From the NCBI GenBank assembly GCA_045652425.1, contig JAZRUG010000011.1:89030-153029 (forward strand): a stretch of DNA of 64,000 nt. Direction: 5' to 3'. How positions within the stretch are numbered: position 1 is the first letter of the stretch; each line of letters begins with the position of its first letter. This DNA comes from RGIG1995 sp045652425 (GTDB lineage Bacteria; Bacillota; Clostridia; Oscillospirales; CAG-272). The translations under genes were made by a program, and so were the position numbers. Shown in pieces: positions 26,521 through 34,459 of the stretch. The notes under the pieces were generated by a model, which saw only the letters and a list, made by a program, of their open reading frames with translations, had not been told where the DNA came from and ran no database searches.

Positions 26521-26991
26521 TTCTTTTATGATAAGGCAAACGGCATGGGCGGCAACCCCTTTTTTCTCCCCTGTAAAGCCGAGATGTTCTTCGGTTGTAG
26601 CCTTGACATTAATACAAGACTTGTCTACTGAATACACCTTTGCGATATTTTCCCTCATCTGTTCAATAAAGGGCCTGACTTTAGGAGCTTGGAGAATTAA
26701 AGTTGCATCTATATTGGCGAGTTTATAGCCATTTTGTTTTAGTAAATTAGCCGTTTTTTCGGCAAGTATAAGGCTATCAATGTTTTTATATTGAGCATCA
26801 TTGTCAGGGAAGTGAAGGCCGATATCGCCGAGCCCCAAAGCGCCGATAACAGAGTCCATTATTGCGTGTACGAGTACGTCAGCATCGGAGTGTCCGTCAA
26901 GACCTTTTTTGTGCGGTATATCTACTCCGCCGAGAATAAGCTTTCTTCCTTCGACGAGTCTGTGTACGTCATATCCGTGTCCTATTCTCAT
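26518..26991 (-). CDS. ispF: 2-C-methyl-D-erythritol 2,4-cyclodiphosphate synthase
   Basis: A 157-residue trimeric zinc enzyme of the non-mevalonate (MEP) isoprenoid pathway. It converts the CDP-ME 2-phosphate product to the cyclic diphosphate with CMP release. RIGHGYDVHRL and HSDADVLVHA supply metal ligands; the family string GDIGLHFPDND is intact, as is NVKATTEEHLGFTG. Its start overlaps the ispD stop by 4 bases, the common IspD-IspF arrangement. Together they feed undecaprenyl phosphate synthesis for the cell wall. Confidence 0.97.
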   Translation of the reverse strand: MRIGHGYDVHRLVEGRKLILGGVDIPHKKGLDGHSDADVLVHAIMDSVIGALGLGDIGLHFPDNDAQYKNIDSLILAEKTANLLKQNGYKLANIDATLILQAPKVRPFIEQMRENIAKVYSVDKSCINVKATTEEHLGFTGEKKGVAAHAVCLIIKE

Positions 26992-27779
26992 AAACTTTCT
27001 CCTTCAGTGTCCATATTGCGCGAATTAAGTATGGCTTCTGCAATAACAAGGTCGTCTTTGGTGGTTATTTTTAGGTTGTTTCTTCCGCAGTCGACAAGCT
27101 TTATTTTGAAGCCATAGTATTCTACTAACATACAGTCGTCGGTGACTGATAAACCTTCTTTTTTAGCAGAAAAGGCACACGCTCTGTATATATCGCTTTT
27201 GAATACTTGCGGTGTTTGCGCTGCCCAGGCTTTGCTTCTGTCTGGGGTTGAATCAATAAACATATTTGAGTCAGCCATTTTTAAGGTGTCGTATATTTTT
27301 GTTGCCGCACAAGCACAGTTTGATGCGTATGCACTTTTTATAACGTCCTTTATATTATCTTGGGTTATAAGACATCTTACACCGTCGTGAATAGCGACAT
27401 AATCACATCTTTCCGATATAGCCTTAAAACCGTTTAAAACGGATTCCTGACGAGTGCTTCCGCCTTTGACTATTCTTCTTACTTTGGAGAGGGAATAGTC
27501 TTCAATCATTTTTGTATAAAGGTCAATTTCGTCTTCTTTTGAAACGATAACGATTTCGTCAACGTACGGTGATTTTTCAAACTCAATCAAAGTTCTTGCG
27601 ACAACAGGAAGTCCGTTAAGCTCCATAAACTGCTTTGTTGTTCCATCGGCATTTTCCATACGTTTGCCGCTTCCGCCGACTGTTATTATTGCGGTGGTCA
27701 TCGGCTTAAAATGTTTCAAAGTTATTTTATCTATGGCGTTTGATGCGGTGTCTGCAATTTTTTTGAAAAGTTTGCTCAT
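26988..27779 (-). CDS. ispD: 2-C-methyl-D-erythritol 4-phosphate cytidylyltransferase
   Basis: A 263-residue IspD. The core begins at about residue 28 (TTAIITVGGSGKRM, nucleotide-binding glycine loop with catalytic Arg/Lys), with AIHDGVRCLI and AAQTPQVFK further on; all typical. The first 26 residues are an extension not seen in standard IspD. The ATG at 27779 has only a weak GGCGGA site, yet no better internal start is visible. It has an upstream extended -10 promoter and is followed by ispF with a 4-base overlap. Confidence 0.93.
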   Translation of the reverse strand: MSKLFKKIADTASNAIDKITLKHFKPMTTAIITVGGSGKRMENADGTTKQFMELNGLPVVARTLIEFEKSPYVDEIVIVSKEDEIDLYTKMIEDYSLSKVRRIVKGGSTRQESVLNGFKAISERCDYVAIHDGVRCLITQDNIKDVIKSAYASNCACAATKIYDTLKMADSNMFIDSTPDRSKAWAAQTPQVFKSDIYRACAFSAKKEGLSVTDDCMLVEYYGFKIKLVDCGRNNLKITTKDDLVIAEAILNSRNMDTEGESL

Positions 27780-27826
27780 TTTTGTGTTCCGCCTTTTTTT
27801 GTTGTTCGATTAGCACAATCATCATT

Positions 27827-27832
27827 ATTATA
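27827..27832 (-). promoter_or_regulatory. Extended -10 promoter of ispD
   Basis: TATAAT at 27827-27832 on the minus strand preceded by TGTGC, giving a TGnTATAAT extended -10; no clear -35 box. It lies about 50 bases upstream of ispD. Confidence 0.45.
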
Positions 27833-27947
27833 GCACAACAGTGTATTGAAAATCTACATTTTTTAGAATTTTTTTCAAAAAAATGTTTACTTGTTATTTT
27901 TTTGTGAAAAAACTGAAAAAAGAAAGTAAAAAAAATGGCGCAAACTA

Positions 27948-27976
27948 TTTGCAAAATGCAATATATATGTTATAAT
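27948..27976 (+). promoter_or_regulatory. Promoter of cdaA
   Basis: TTTGCA (27948-27953), 17-base spacer, TATAAT (27971-27976). The predicted start site near 27983 leaves only about 13 bases before the TTG at 27996, which disfavours that start codon. Confidence 0.65.
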
Positions 27977-27995
27977 ATATTAATTATAAAATCTT

Positions 27996-28982
27996 TTGAG
28001 GGCGGTGTTTGTTATTTTAAAAGAATATTTCAATGGATTCGTGGATGTTTTGAAATCCCAAATGAGAGCCTTTTCGTTTGGGTTCAACGACCTTTTTGAT
28101 ATTGTTATTGTCGCTGTACTCCTGTACTACGTGTACAAGTTTATTAAACAAAGAAGAGCCGGAAAACTTGCGCTTGGGCTTGGTGTTATTTTGCTTGTGA
28201 ATGTGTTGAGTAATATTTTTTCACTCAGCGCTTTGGGGTTTATAATAAGCAACTTTTTTCAAATAGGACTATTGGCTATTGTAATTATATTTCAGCCCGA
28301 GTTACGTTCTGCACTTGAGCAGGCGGGGGGAACATCCCTTAAGGGTTTAAAAAACTTCGGTGAAAAACATAACATCGAAAATACGGAAATGATAGTAACC
28401 GCGCTATGCGATGCCGCTTGTGAGATGGCGAAAGATAAGACGGGAGCATTGATTGTTTTTGAAAATCAAATGGCTCTTAATGATGTTATTGCAAGTGGAA
28501 CGGTTGTCAATGCAGAGGTTTCTTCATTCCTTTTGCGTAATATTTTCTTTGAAAACACTCCTCTACATGATGGCGCGGTAGTTATACGCGACGGTAAAGT
28601 TTATGCCGCGGGCTGTTATCTGCCTTTGTCGGAGGATAACAATATCGCAAAGGAACTTGGAACACGTCATAGGTCAGCTATAGGAATAAGTGAAGTGAGT
28701 GATGCTTTGGTTCTTGTAGTATCGGAAGAAACCGGTATCATTTCAATTGCAGAAAACGGTGTTATTACGAGAAATTACGACTATGCGGGATTAAAAAAGG
28801 AATTGACGAACTTCTTTGATCCTGACGAAGAAAGTGGCAGAAAGAAATTTAACATCATTCCGAAAAAGACAATAGAACGAGTTGAAAAACACGTTAGAAA
28901 AGACAAAAAGAGTAAAACCATCAAAGATGCTTTGAATGATGAAATAGAACTTGATTTATTTGACGGAGATAATGAAGAATGA
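27996..28982 (+). CDS. cdaA: Diadenylate cyclase CdaA
   Basis: A membrane-bound c-di-AMP synthase of up to 328 residues. Three N-terminal helices (about residues 30-100) end in IIFQPELRSALEQ, followed by the DAC domain with DGA (192-194) and RHR (224-226), the catalytic motifs. c-di-AMP controls turgor, potassium transport and wall homeostasis. The start is uncertain: the frame opens with TTG at 27996, but the ribosome site GAGGGCGG (27998-28005) lies downstream of it. An ATT at 28014 or a later codon may be the true start. It overlaps cdaR by 4 bases. Confidence 0.92.
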   Translation: MRAVFVILKEYFNGFVDVLKSQMRAFSFGFNDLFDIVIVAVLLYYVYKFIKQRRAGKLALGLGVILLVNVLSNIFSLSALGFIISNFFQIGLLAIVIIFQPELRSALEQAGGTSLKGLKNFGEKHNIENTEMIVTALCDAACEMAKDKTGALIVFENQMALNDVIASGTVVNAEVSSFLLRNIFFENTPLHDGAVVIRDGKVYAAGCYLPLSEDNNIAKELGTRHRSAIGISEVSDALVLVVSEETGIISIAENGVITRNYDYAGLKKELTNFFDPDEESGRKKFNIIPKKTIERVEKHVRKDKKSKTIKDALNDEIELDLFDGDNEE

Positions 28983-30235
28983 GTGATAAGAGAGCTAAAG
29001 TTGATGAAAAAAAGACTAGCAGAAAAAACTCGGAAAGAATACTTGATTTTATTGCGAAGATAGCTTGTTTGGTTATTGCGTTTTTTATATGGTTCTATGC
29101 TATGAGTACTGACGTTGTAACTTTGGAAAGAGAGTTTACTGTTCCTGTTTTTTTTGAAAACGAAACAGAGCTTTTTGAAAAGACGGGCTGGTCCGTATTA
29201 TCCGGAAAAGATAACAACATCGTCGTAACGTTAAAAGGAAAAAGAAATATAATAAATCAGATAACAGAATCGGATATATATGCTTTTGCAGATGTATCGG
29301 TGGTTGAAAGTGCGGGGATGCAGGTTATTGACATAAAAATATCTGCTCCAACCGACTGTGAGGTAGTTAATACTTCTTCTTCAAGTATTTCTCCCTATAT
29401 TGATAAAAGGGTAACCAGAAACGTACCGGTTAAAGTTGTTCATACTTATGAGGTAACGTCGGGATATCAGCTTGATGATCCTGTTGCGAATATTACAGAG
29501 GTTGCCGTGACAGGTCCAGAGTCAGAACTCCAGAAGATTAGTGCGGCTCAAGCAGATCTTGCTCTTGGAAAAATAACAGAGACTGTAAATACGAGAAGTA
29601 CGTTGGTTTTGGTTGATGCCGAGGGAAATCCCGTTACGAGCAAATATCTTTCGATGGCTACGAAGAACGTTAATATTACCGTAAAATTGTTTGCGCTGAA
29701 AGATATTCCTCTTACTGTGGGTTACAAATACGGATTCTTTAACGAAAATAACGTTCGTGTAACAGTAACGCCGAGCTTTATGACTTTGCGCGGCGAACCT
29801 TCTGTGCTTGAAAATATGGATAACCTTGAGGTTGCCGTTCTTGATGAAAAGAAGTTTGTGAAGAACAGTACCCAAAGTGTTTTGATTAATATACCTGAAG
29901 GGGTTACAGCTATGACGGGAGAAAACACCGCGACCGTTAATGTTGAACACATAAATACCGACGTAAAAAGCATTACCGTCGGAAATATAACACTTGCAAA
30001 TTCGGGAGGACTTGAGTGTGAAATTCAAACAGAAAGTTTGAATATTATGCTCAGAGGACCTCATGCGCTTCTTTCTCAAGTGAAAGAGGAGAATATAACA
30101 TTGACTGCGGATATGAAAAACTATTCGTCGGGAAGCGGCATTATGGTGGTACCGGTATTGGTGAAACTGTCGCCGGAATTCGAGGGCTCTGTATATGAGC
30201 TTGAAACCTATAATGTAACGGTTAACGTAAAATAA
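28979..30235 (+). CDS. cdaR: YbbR-domain protein CdaR, regulator of CdaA
   Basis: A 418-residue protein: short cytoplasmic N-terminus, one helix (about residues 24-42, IAKIACLVIAFFIWFYAM) and an extracytoplasmic region with four YbbR-type beta repeats. CdaR is known to bind and modulate CdaA at the membrane. The ATG overlaps the cdaA stop. The phosphoglucosamine mutase gene glmM, which follows cdaA-cdaR in many Firmicutes, is absent here; an FAD dehydrogenase gene follows. Confidence 0.9.
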   Translation: MSDKRAKVDEKKTSRKNSERILDFIAKIACLVIAFFIWFYAMSTDVVTLEREFTVPVFFENETELFEKTGWSVLSGKDNNIVVTLKGKRNIINQITESDIYAFADVSVVESAGMQVIDIKISAPTDCEVVNTSSSSISPYIDKRVTRNVPVKVVHTYEVTSGYQLDDPVANITEVAVTGPESELQKISAAQADLALGKITETVNTRSTLVLVDAEGNPVTSKYLSMATKNVNITVKLFALKDIPLTVGYKYGFFNENNVRVTVTPSFMTLRGEPSVLENMDNLEVAVLDEKKFVKNSTQSVLINIPEGVTAMTGENTATVNVEHINTDVKSITVGNITLANSGGLECEIQTESLNIMLRGPHALLSQVKEENITLTADMKNYSSGSGIMVVPVLVKLSPEFEGSVYELETYNVTVNVK

Positions 30236-30252
30236 ATTTTTTCAGAGGCAGT

Positions 30253-31845
30253 ATGAGGATAATATTACGAGACATTAGACTGAAAGCGGAATCAACTGAA
30301 CACGATGCAGTCAGCGTGGCAAAAAAACAATTGAATAACCTATTGGGTTCTTCCGTATACGGTAATGTATCAGTTTACCGGAAGTCCGTAGATGCAAGAC
30401 ACGTAAACAAGATTTCAAAAGTCTTTTCTGTCAGTGCCGAGGTGTATTCTGATACTGTATCTGATGATGATTTGAAAAAACTCAATGCATCGGTTTTAGA
30501 AGACGGCAGTTTGGATATTGTTTACGGTGAAGAAAAAATGAAAAACCGACCTATAGTTGTAGGTTTTGGGCCGGCGGGAATGTTTTGCGCGTTGGTTCTT
30601 GCTGAAAACGGCTACAAACCTATTGTGCTGGAGAGGGGGAGCGATATTCTTGAAAGGAATACGGCGGTCACTCTTTTCAGAACAAAAGGTATTCTTAATA
30701 CAGAAAACAACATACAGTTCGGCGCTGGCGGTGCCGGTACATTTTCAGACGGCAAACTTGTTACAAGAATAAATGACAAAAAGTGTAGATACGTTCTTGA
30801 GACGTATCAAAAACACGGAGCTCCTGACAGTGTTTTGACAGAGGCAAAGCCGCATATCGGAACGGATAATCTGGGGAGAATCGTTTCATCGATAAAAGAA
30901 GAGATTATACGCCACGGCGGTGAAGTGTTCTTTAATACCCGATTTGAAGGATATAAAAATACCCCTAACGGAATAGAAGTGAAAACCAATAACGGCTGTT
31001 TTTCGTGCGGCACGTTGGTTTTGGCTACGGGGCATAGCGCAAGAGATACGTATAAACTTTTAGCCGAAAGCGGACTTGAAATGCAGTCTAAGGCATTTTC
31101 TGTAGGTGTTCGCGTTGAACAGCTTCAAGAAGAAATAAATCATTCTGTTTACGGTAAATATGCCAATATGCTTGGGAATGCAGAATATAATTTTTCGTAC
31201 AGAAAAGGGGAGCGCGCCGTTTATACATTTTGTATGTGTCCGGGGGGACACGTTGTTGAGGCAGCATCTGAAGAAGATACTGTAGTTGTAAACGGTATGA
31301 GCAATTATAACAGAGACGGTAAAAACTCAAATGCGGCTCTTGTAGTTTCCGTACTGCCTGAGGACTGTGGGAATTCACTTTTTGACGGAATGAATTTCCA
31401 GAGATATTTAGAGCAAAAAGCCTTTGTTATGGGCGGTAAAGATTACAGTGCTCCCATACAGACTGTTGCAGGGTTTCTTGATAACAATATCGGTACAGCG
31501 CCCAAAAGAATCTTGCCGTCATATATGGACGGAAAAAGAAACAGTCTATGCAATCTTAACGAGTTATTTCCGTCATATATAAACTCCTTCTTGAAAGAAG
31601 GTCTTGTGAAATTCGAAAACAAAATAAAAGGTTATGCGCCCCGTGATGCCGTGATGACCGGTGTTGAAACGAGGACTTCATCACCTTTACGCATAGTAAG
31701 AAACGATATGCTTTTCTCCCCCTCTGACAGTAATGTTTTTCCGTGTGGAGAGGGTGCCGGATATGCAGGCGGTATAACGAGCGCGTCTGTTGACGGAATC
31801 AGAGTTGCTTTGCGTATTATTGAAAGATATAAACCATTAGGATGA
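30253..31845 (+). CDS. Uncharacterised FAD-dependent dehydrogenase (COG2509-type)
   Basis: A 530-residue flavoprotein. A small N-terminal domain of about 95 residues precedes the FAD-binding loop VVGFGPAGMFCALVLAENGY (near residue 100-118). NIQFGAGGAGTFSDGKLVTR and the late GEGAGYAGGITSA string match the large family usually annotated as NAD(P)/FAD-dependent oxidoreductase or FAD-dependent dehydrogenase; its physiological substrate is unknown. A weak GAGG precedes the ATG. The RseC-like gene follows 13 bases later, hinting at a redox-linked unit. Confidence 0.85.
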   Translation: MRIILRDIRLKAESTEHDAVSVAKKQLNNLLGSSVYGNVSVYRKSVDARHVNKISKVFSVSAEVYSDTVSDDDLKKLNASVLEDGSLDIVYGEEKMKNRPIVVGFGPAGMFCALVLAENGYKPIVLERGSDILERNTAVTLFRTKGILNTENNIQFGAGGAGTFSDGKLVTRINDKKCRYVLETYQKHGAPDSVLTEAKPHIGTDNLGRIVSSIKEEIIRHGGEVFFNTRFEGYKNTPNGIEVKTNNGCFSCGTLVLATGHSARDTYKLLAESGLEMQSKAFSVGVRVEQLQEEINHSVYGKYANMLGNAEYNFSYRKGERAVYTFCMCPGGHVVEAASEEDTVVVNGMSNYNRDGKNSNAALVVSVLPEDCGNSLFDGMNFQRYLEQKAFVMGGKDYSAPIQTVAGFLDNNIGTAPKRILPSYMDGKRNSLCNLNELFPSYINSFLKEGLVKFENKIKGYAPRDAVMTGVETRTSSPLRIVRNDMLFSPSDSNVFPCGEGAGYAGGITSASVDGIRVALRIIERYKPLG

Positions 31846-31858
31846 ATTTGGTGAATTT

Positions 31859-32257
31859 ATGAAACAGATTGGTAAAGTTGTTGCAATAAATGCTGATACA
31901 GCAAAAATCGAAGTTGACAGAGTCTCGGCATGTGATATGTGCGAAAATTCGGCTCATTGTGCCGAAAAATGTCAAAAAGTATATGCTACTGCAAGTAATA
32001 TCGTTGGTGCAGGCGTCGGCGATACTGTTGAAATTGAGACAGAGACGGGAAGAGTTTTGCTTAATTCTGTGTTAGTTTTTTTGTTTCCCGTTTTATTGGC
32101 TATTGCCGCATATTTTATATCTGATTTGTTTTTCGTGGAAAACGTTTCTGTAATTATAACGTTTTTTACTCTTGTATTTTCGCTTTGTGCTTTTAGTTTC
32201 GTTTTGAATAAGGCTTCGAAAAAAAAGGTGATAAGCAAAATAGTGAGAATACTCTAA
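31859..32257 (+). CDS. SoxR-reducing-system RseC family protein
   Basis: A 132-residue protein: an N-terminal cysteine cluster (DMCENSAHCAEKCQK, C-x5-C-x3-C pattern) followed by two helices (about residues 72-90 and 100-118). That is the RseC/MucC layout found near electron-transfer Rnf systems and proposed to help re-reduce SoxR-type iron-sulfur regulators. No Rnf or SoxR gene lies in the window, so the partner here is more likely the preceding FAD dehydrogenase. Confidence 0.8.
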   Translation: MKQIGKVVAINADTAKIEVDRVSACDMCENSAHCAEKCQKVYATASNIVGAGVGDTVEIETETGRVLLNSVLVFLFPVLLAIAAYFISDLFFVENVSVIITFFTLVFSLCAFSFVLNKASKKKVISKIVRIL

Positions 32258-32295
32258 TGTTTTTTGTAAAAAAATGAAAGTGAGATATATTCGAA

Positions 32296-34434
32296 ATGTT
32301 GAAAAAGAAAGAATGGAAGATCAAGTCCGACGGAAAAGAAAATTTTTCCGAGATCAGAAAAATTTCGGAAAAATTAGGTATAAAGCCGTTGACTGCACGT
32401 TTGTTGTATAACAGGGGTTATACGACGGCAGAAGCTGCGGAAGGTTTTATAAGAAATGAGAATATAAGTTTTCACGATTCTTTTTTGTTGGCAGATATGG
32501 ACAAGGCTGTTGAAAGAATTATAGCTGCGGTTGATGCGAATGAAAAAATTGTAATTTACGGAGACTATGACGTTGACGGCGTTACGTCTGTCAGTATTCT
32601 TTACTTGTACCTGAAAGAAAAGGGGGCTGACGTTAGTTACTACATTCCGAGCAGAACAGGGGAAGGTTATGGAATAAATCCTTCCGCGATTGAAAGTCTT
32701 GCTCAAAAAGAAACAAAACTTCTTATTACGGTTGATACAGGTATTACGGCCGTTGATGAAACGGAATTTGCAAAATCTTTGGGGCTTGACGTTCTTATCA
32801 CCGATCACCACGAATGTCAGAGTGAACTCCCGAAGGCTTGCGCTATCGTTAACCCCAGGCGCCGCGACTGTAATTATCCTTTTAAAGAGCTTGCCGGTGT
32901 CGGAGTTGTTTTCAAACTTCTTTGTTCTCTTGAATATACTTATTGCAAGAGAAACGGGGTTGAAGAGGATTGGCTGAAAAAGATTTGTGATACATACGGA
33001 GATATTGTGGCTATCGGTACTGTTGCTGATGTAATGCCCCTCGTCGATGAGAACCGCTTGATAGTAAGCAGAGGTTTAAAACTTATTGAAACCACTAACA
33101 GACTCGGAATTGAGGCATTACTTGAACTTTCGGGCGCTATATCCAATGGTAAAAATGTAACACAAAAGAAGAGAAGAATAACGTCTACTCTTATCAGTTA
33201 TGTGATTGCTCCCAGAATTAACGCCGCGGGCAGAATAAGCGATGCTACGAGGGCTGTTGAACTGTTTTTGAGCGAAACGCAGAATGAAGCGAAAATTATT
33301 GCGGAAGAACTTTGCGATACGAACAGAATGAGACAGGCGGAAGAAAATAAAATAATGGAGCAGGCTTACGAGAAGATTCGTAAGGAGCACGATTTTGAAA
33401 ACGATAAAGTTATCGTACTTGCAGAGGATAACTGGCACAACGGTGCTATCGGTATAGTTGCATCGAGAATAACCGAAAAATATAATTTGCCCTCCGTTTT
33501 GATTTCTTTTGACGGAAACGTAAGTAAGGGTTCGGGCAGAAGTATAAAGGGTTTGAATCTTGTTGATGCTTTGGGTTATTGCTCTGACCTTCTTATAAAA
33601 TACGGCGGTCACGAGCTTGCAGCAGGTCTTTCTATTGAAAGAGATAATTTACCCGCGTTCAAAAAGAAGATAAACGAATATGCATCAGAGCATCTTAAAC
33701 CCGAAAATATGGTCACGCAGATAGATATTGATGCTGAAATAGATGAAAATGATATTACTTTGGAAAATGCCGAGGAGCTTTTCTTGTTAGAACCTTTCGG
33801 TATTTCAAATCCCGTTCCCGTATTTACCATGAAGGATGCTTATATTTCAGAGGCTATAGCTATCGGTTCAAACAGACATACTAAATTAGTGTTGAAAAGA
33901 GGAAATAAAAGTTTTACGGCATTATATTTCAGCAAGAATCCTGCGGAGCTTAATTTGTTTGCCGGCGATACTGTAGATTTAGTATTTAATCTTGACATAA
34001 ACGAGTATATGAATAATAAGACGGTACAACTTACGCTTCGAGATGTTATGCCCGGTGAAAAAACAAGGCTTATCAGAGAAGAGAAGAGAGCCGCGTATAA
34101 TGAAATTAAGGCAGGCAGAGCGATTAAACCAGAAGAAAATATCGTTCCTTCAAGAGATGATTTTGTAAACATTTATTACGCTATTCAAAGAGAACTCAGA
34201 CAGGGAAATGACAATATTTCCGTATATATGCTTGAAAGATTACTCGGTAATATGAGTTACGAAAAGATTAGATTTATCGTAGATATTCTTAAGGAGACAA
34301 AAGTTTTCCTGATTGAAGAAAAAGACGGTGTGGATGATGAGTATGTCTTTAAGATGAGTTTGCTGAAAACAAAGATTAATCTTGAAAAATCGTCCATATT
34401 AAAATGGTTAAAAGGTCAAGTTGTAAGAAAATAA
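32296..34434 (+). CDS. recJ: Single-stranded-DNA-specific exonuclease RecJ
   Basis: A 712-residue RecJ, a 5'-3' exonuclease on single-stranded DNA in recombination and repair. DHH phosphoesterase motifs: IYGDYDVDGVTS (near residue 90), TDHHECQ (near 168), and the DHHA1 part with YGGHELAAGLSI. The C-terminal region of about 140 residues extends beyond the core, as in Firmicutes RecJ. It starts 38 bases after the RseC-like gene and 26 bases before relA, as in many clostridia. Confidence 0.93.
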   Translation: MLKKKEWKIKSDGKENFSEIRKISEKLGIKPLTARLLYNRGYTTAEAAEGFIRNENISFHDSFLLADMDKAVERIIAAVDANEKIVIYGDYDVDGVTSVSILYLYLKEKGADVSYYIPSRTGEGYGINPSAIESLAQKETKLLITVDTGITAVDETEFAKSLGLDVLITDHHECQSELPKACAIVNPRRRDCNYPFKELAGVGVVFKLLCSLEYTYCKRNGVEEDWLKKICDTYGDIVAIGTVADVMPLVDENRLIVSRGLKLIETTNRLGIEALLELSGAISNGKNVTQKKRRITSTLISYVIAPRINAAGRISDATRAVELFLSETQNEAKIIAEELCDTNRMRQAEENKIMEQAYEKIRKEHDFENDKVIVLAEDNWHNGAIGIVASRITEKYNLPSVLISFDGNVSKGSGRSIKGLNLVDALGYCSDLLIKYGGHELAAGLSIERDNLPAFKKKINEYASEHLKPENMVTQIDIDAEIDENDITLENAEELFLLEPFGISNPVPVFTMKDAYISEAIAIGSNRHTKLVLKRGNKSFTALYFSKNPAELNLFAGDTVDLVFNLDINEYMNNKTVQLTLRDVMPGEKTRLIREEKRAAYNEIKAGRAIKPEENIVPSRDDFVNIYYAIQRELRQGNDNISVYMLERLLGNMSYEKIRFIVDILKETKVFLIEEKDGVDDEYVFKMSLLKTKINLEKSSILKWLKGQVVRK

Positions 34435-34459
34435 TAAACTAATTTTATAAGAGGATAAT

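Noticed and set aside
27996..27998. TTG as the certain start of cdaA
   Set aside because: The ribosome site lies downstream of it and the promoter leaves almost no leader, so the start is reported as uncertain.
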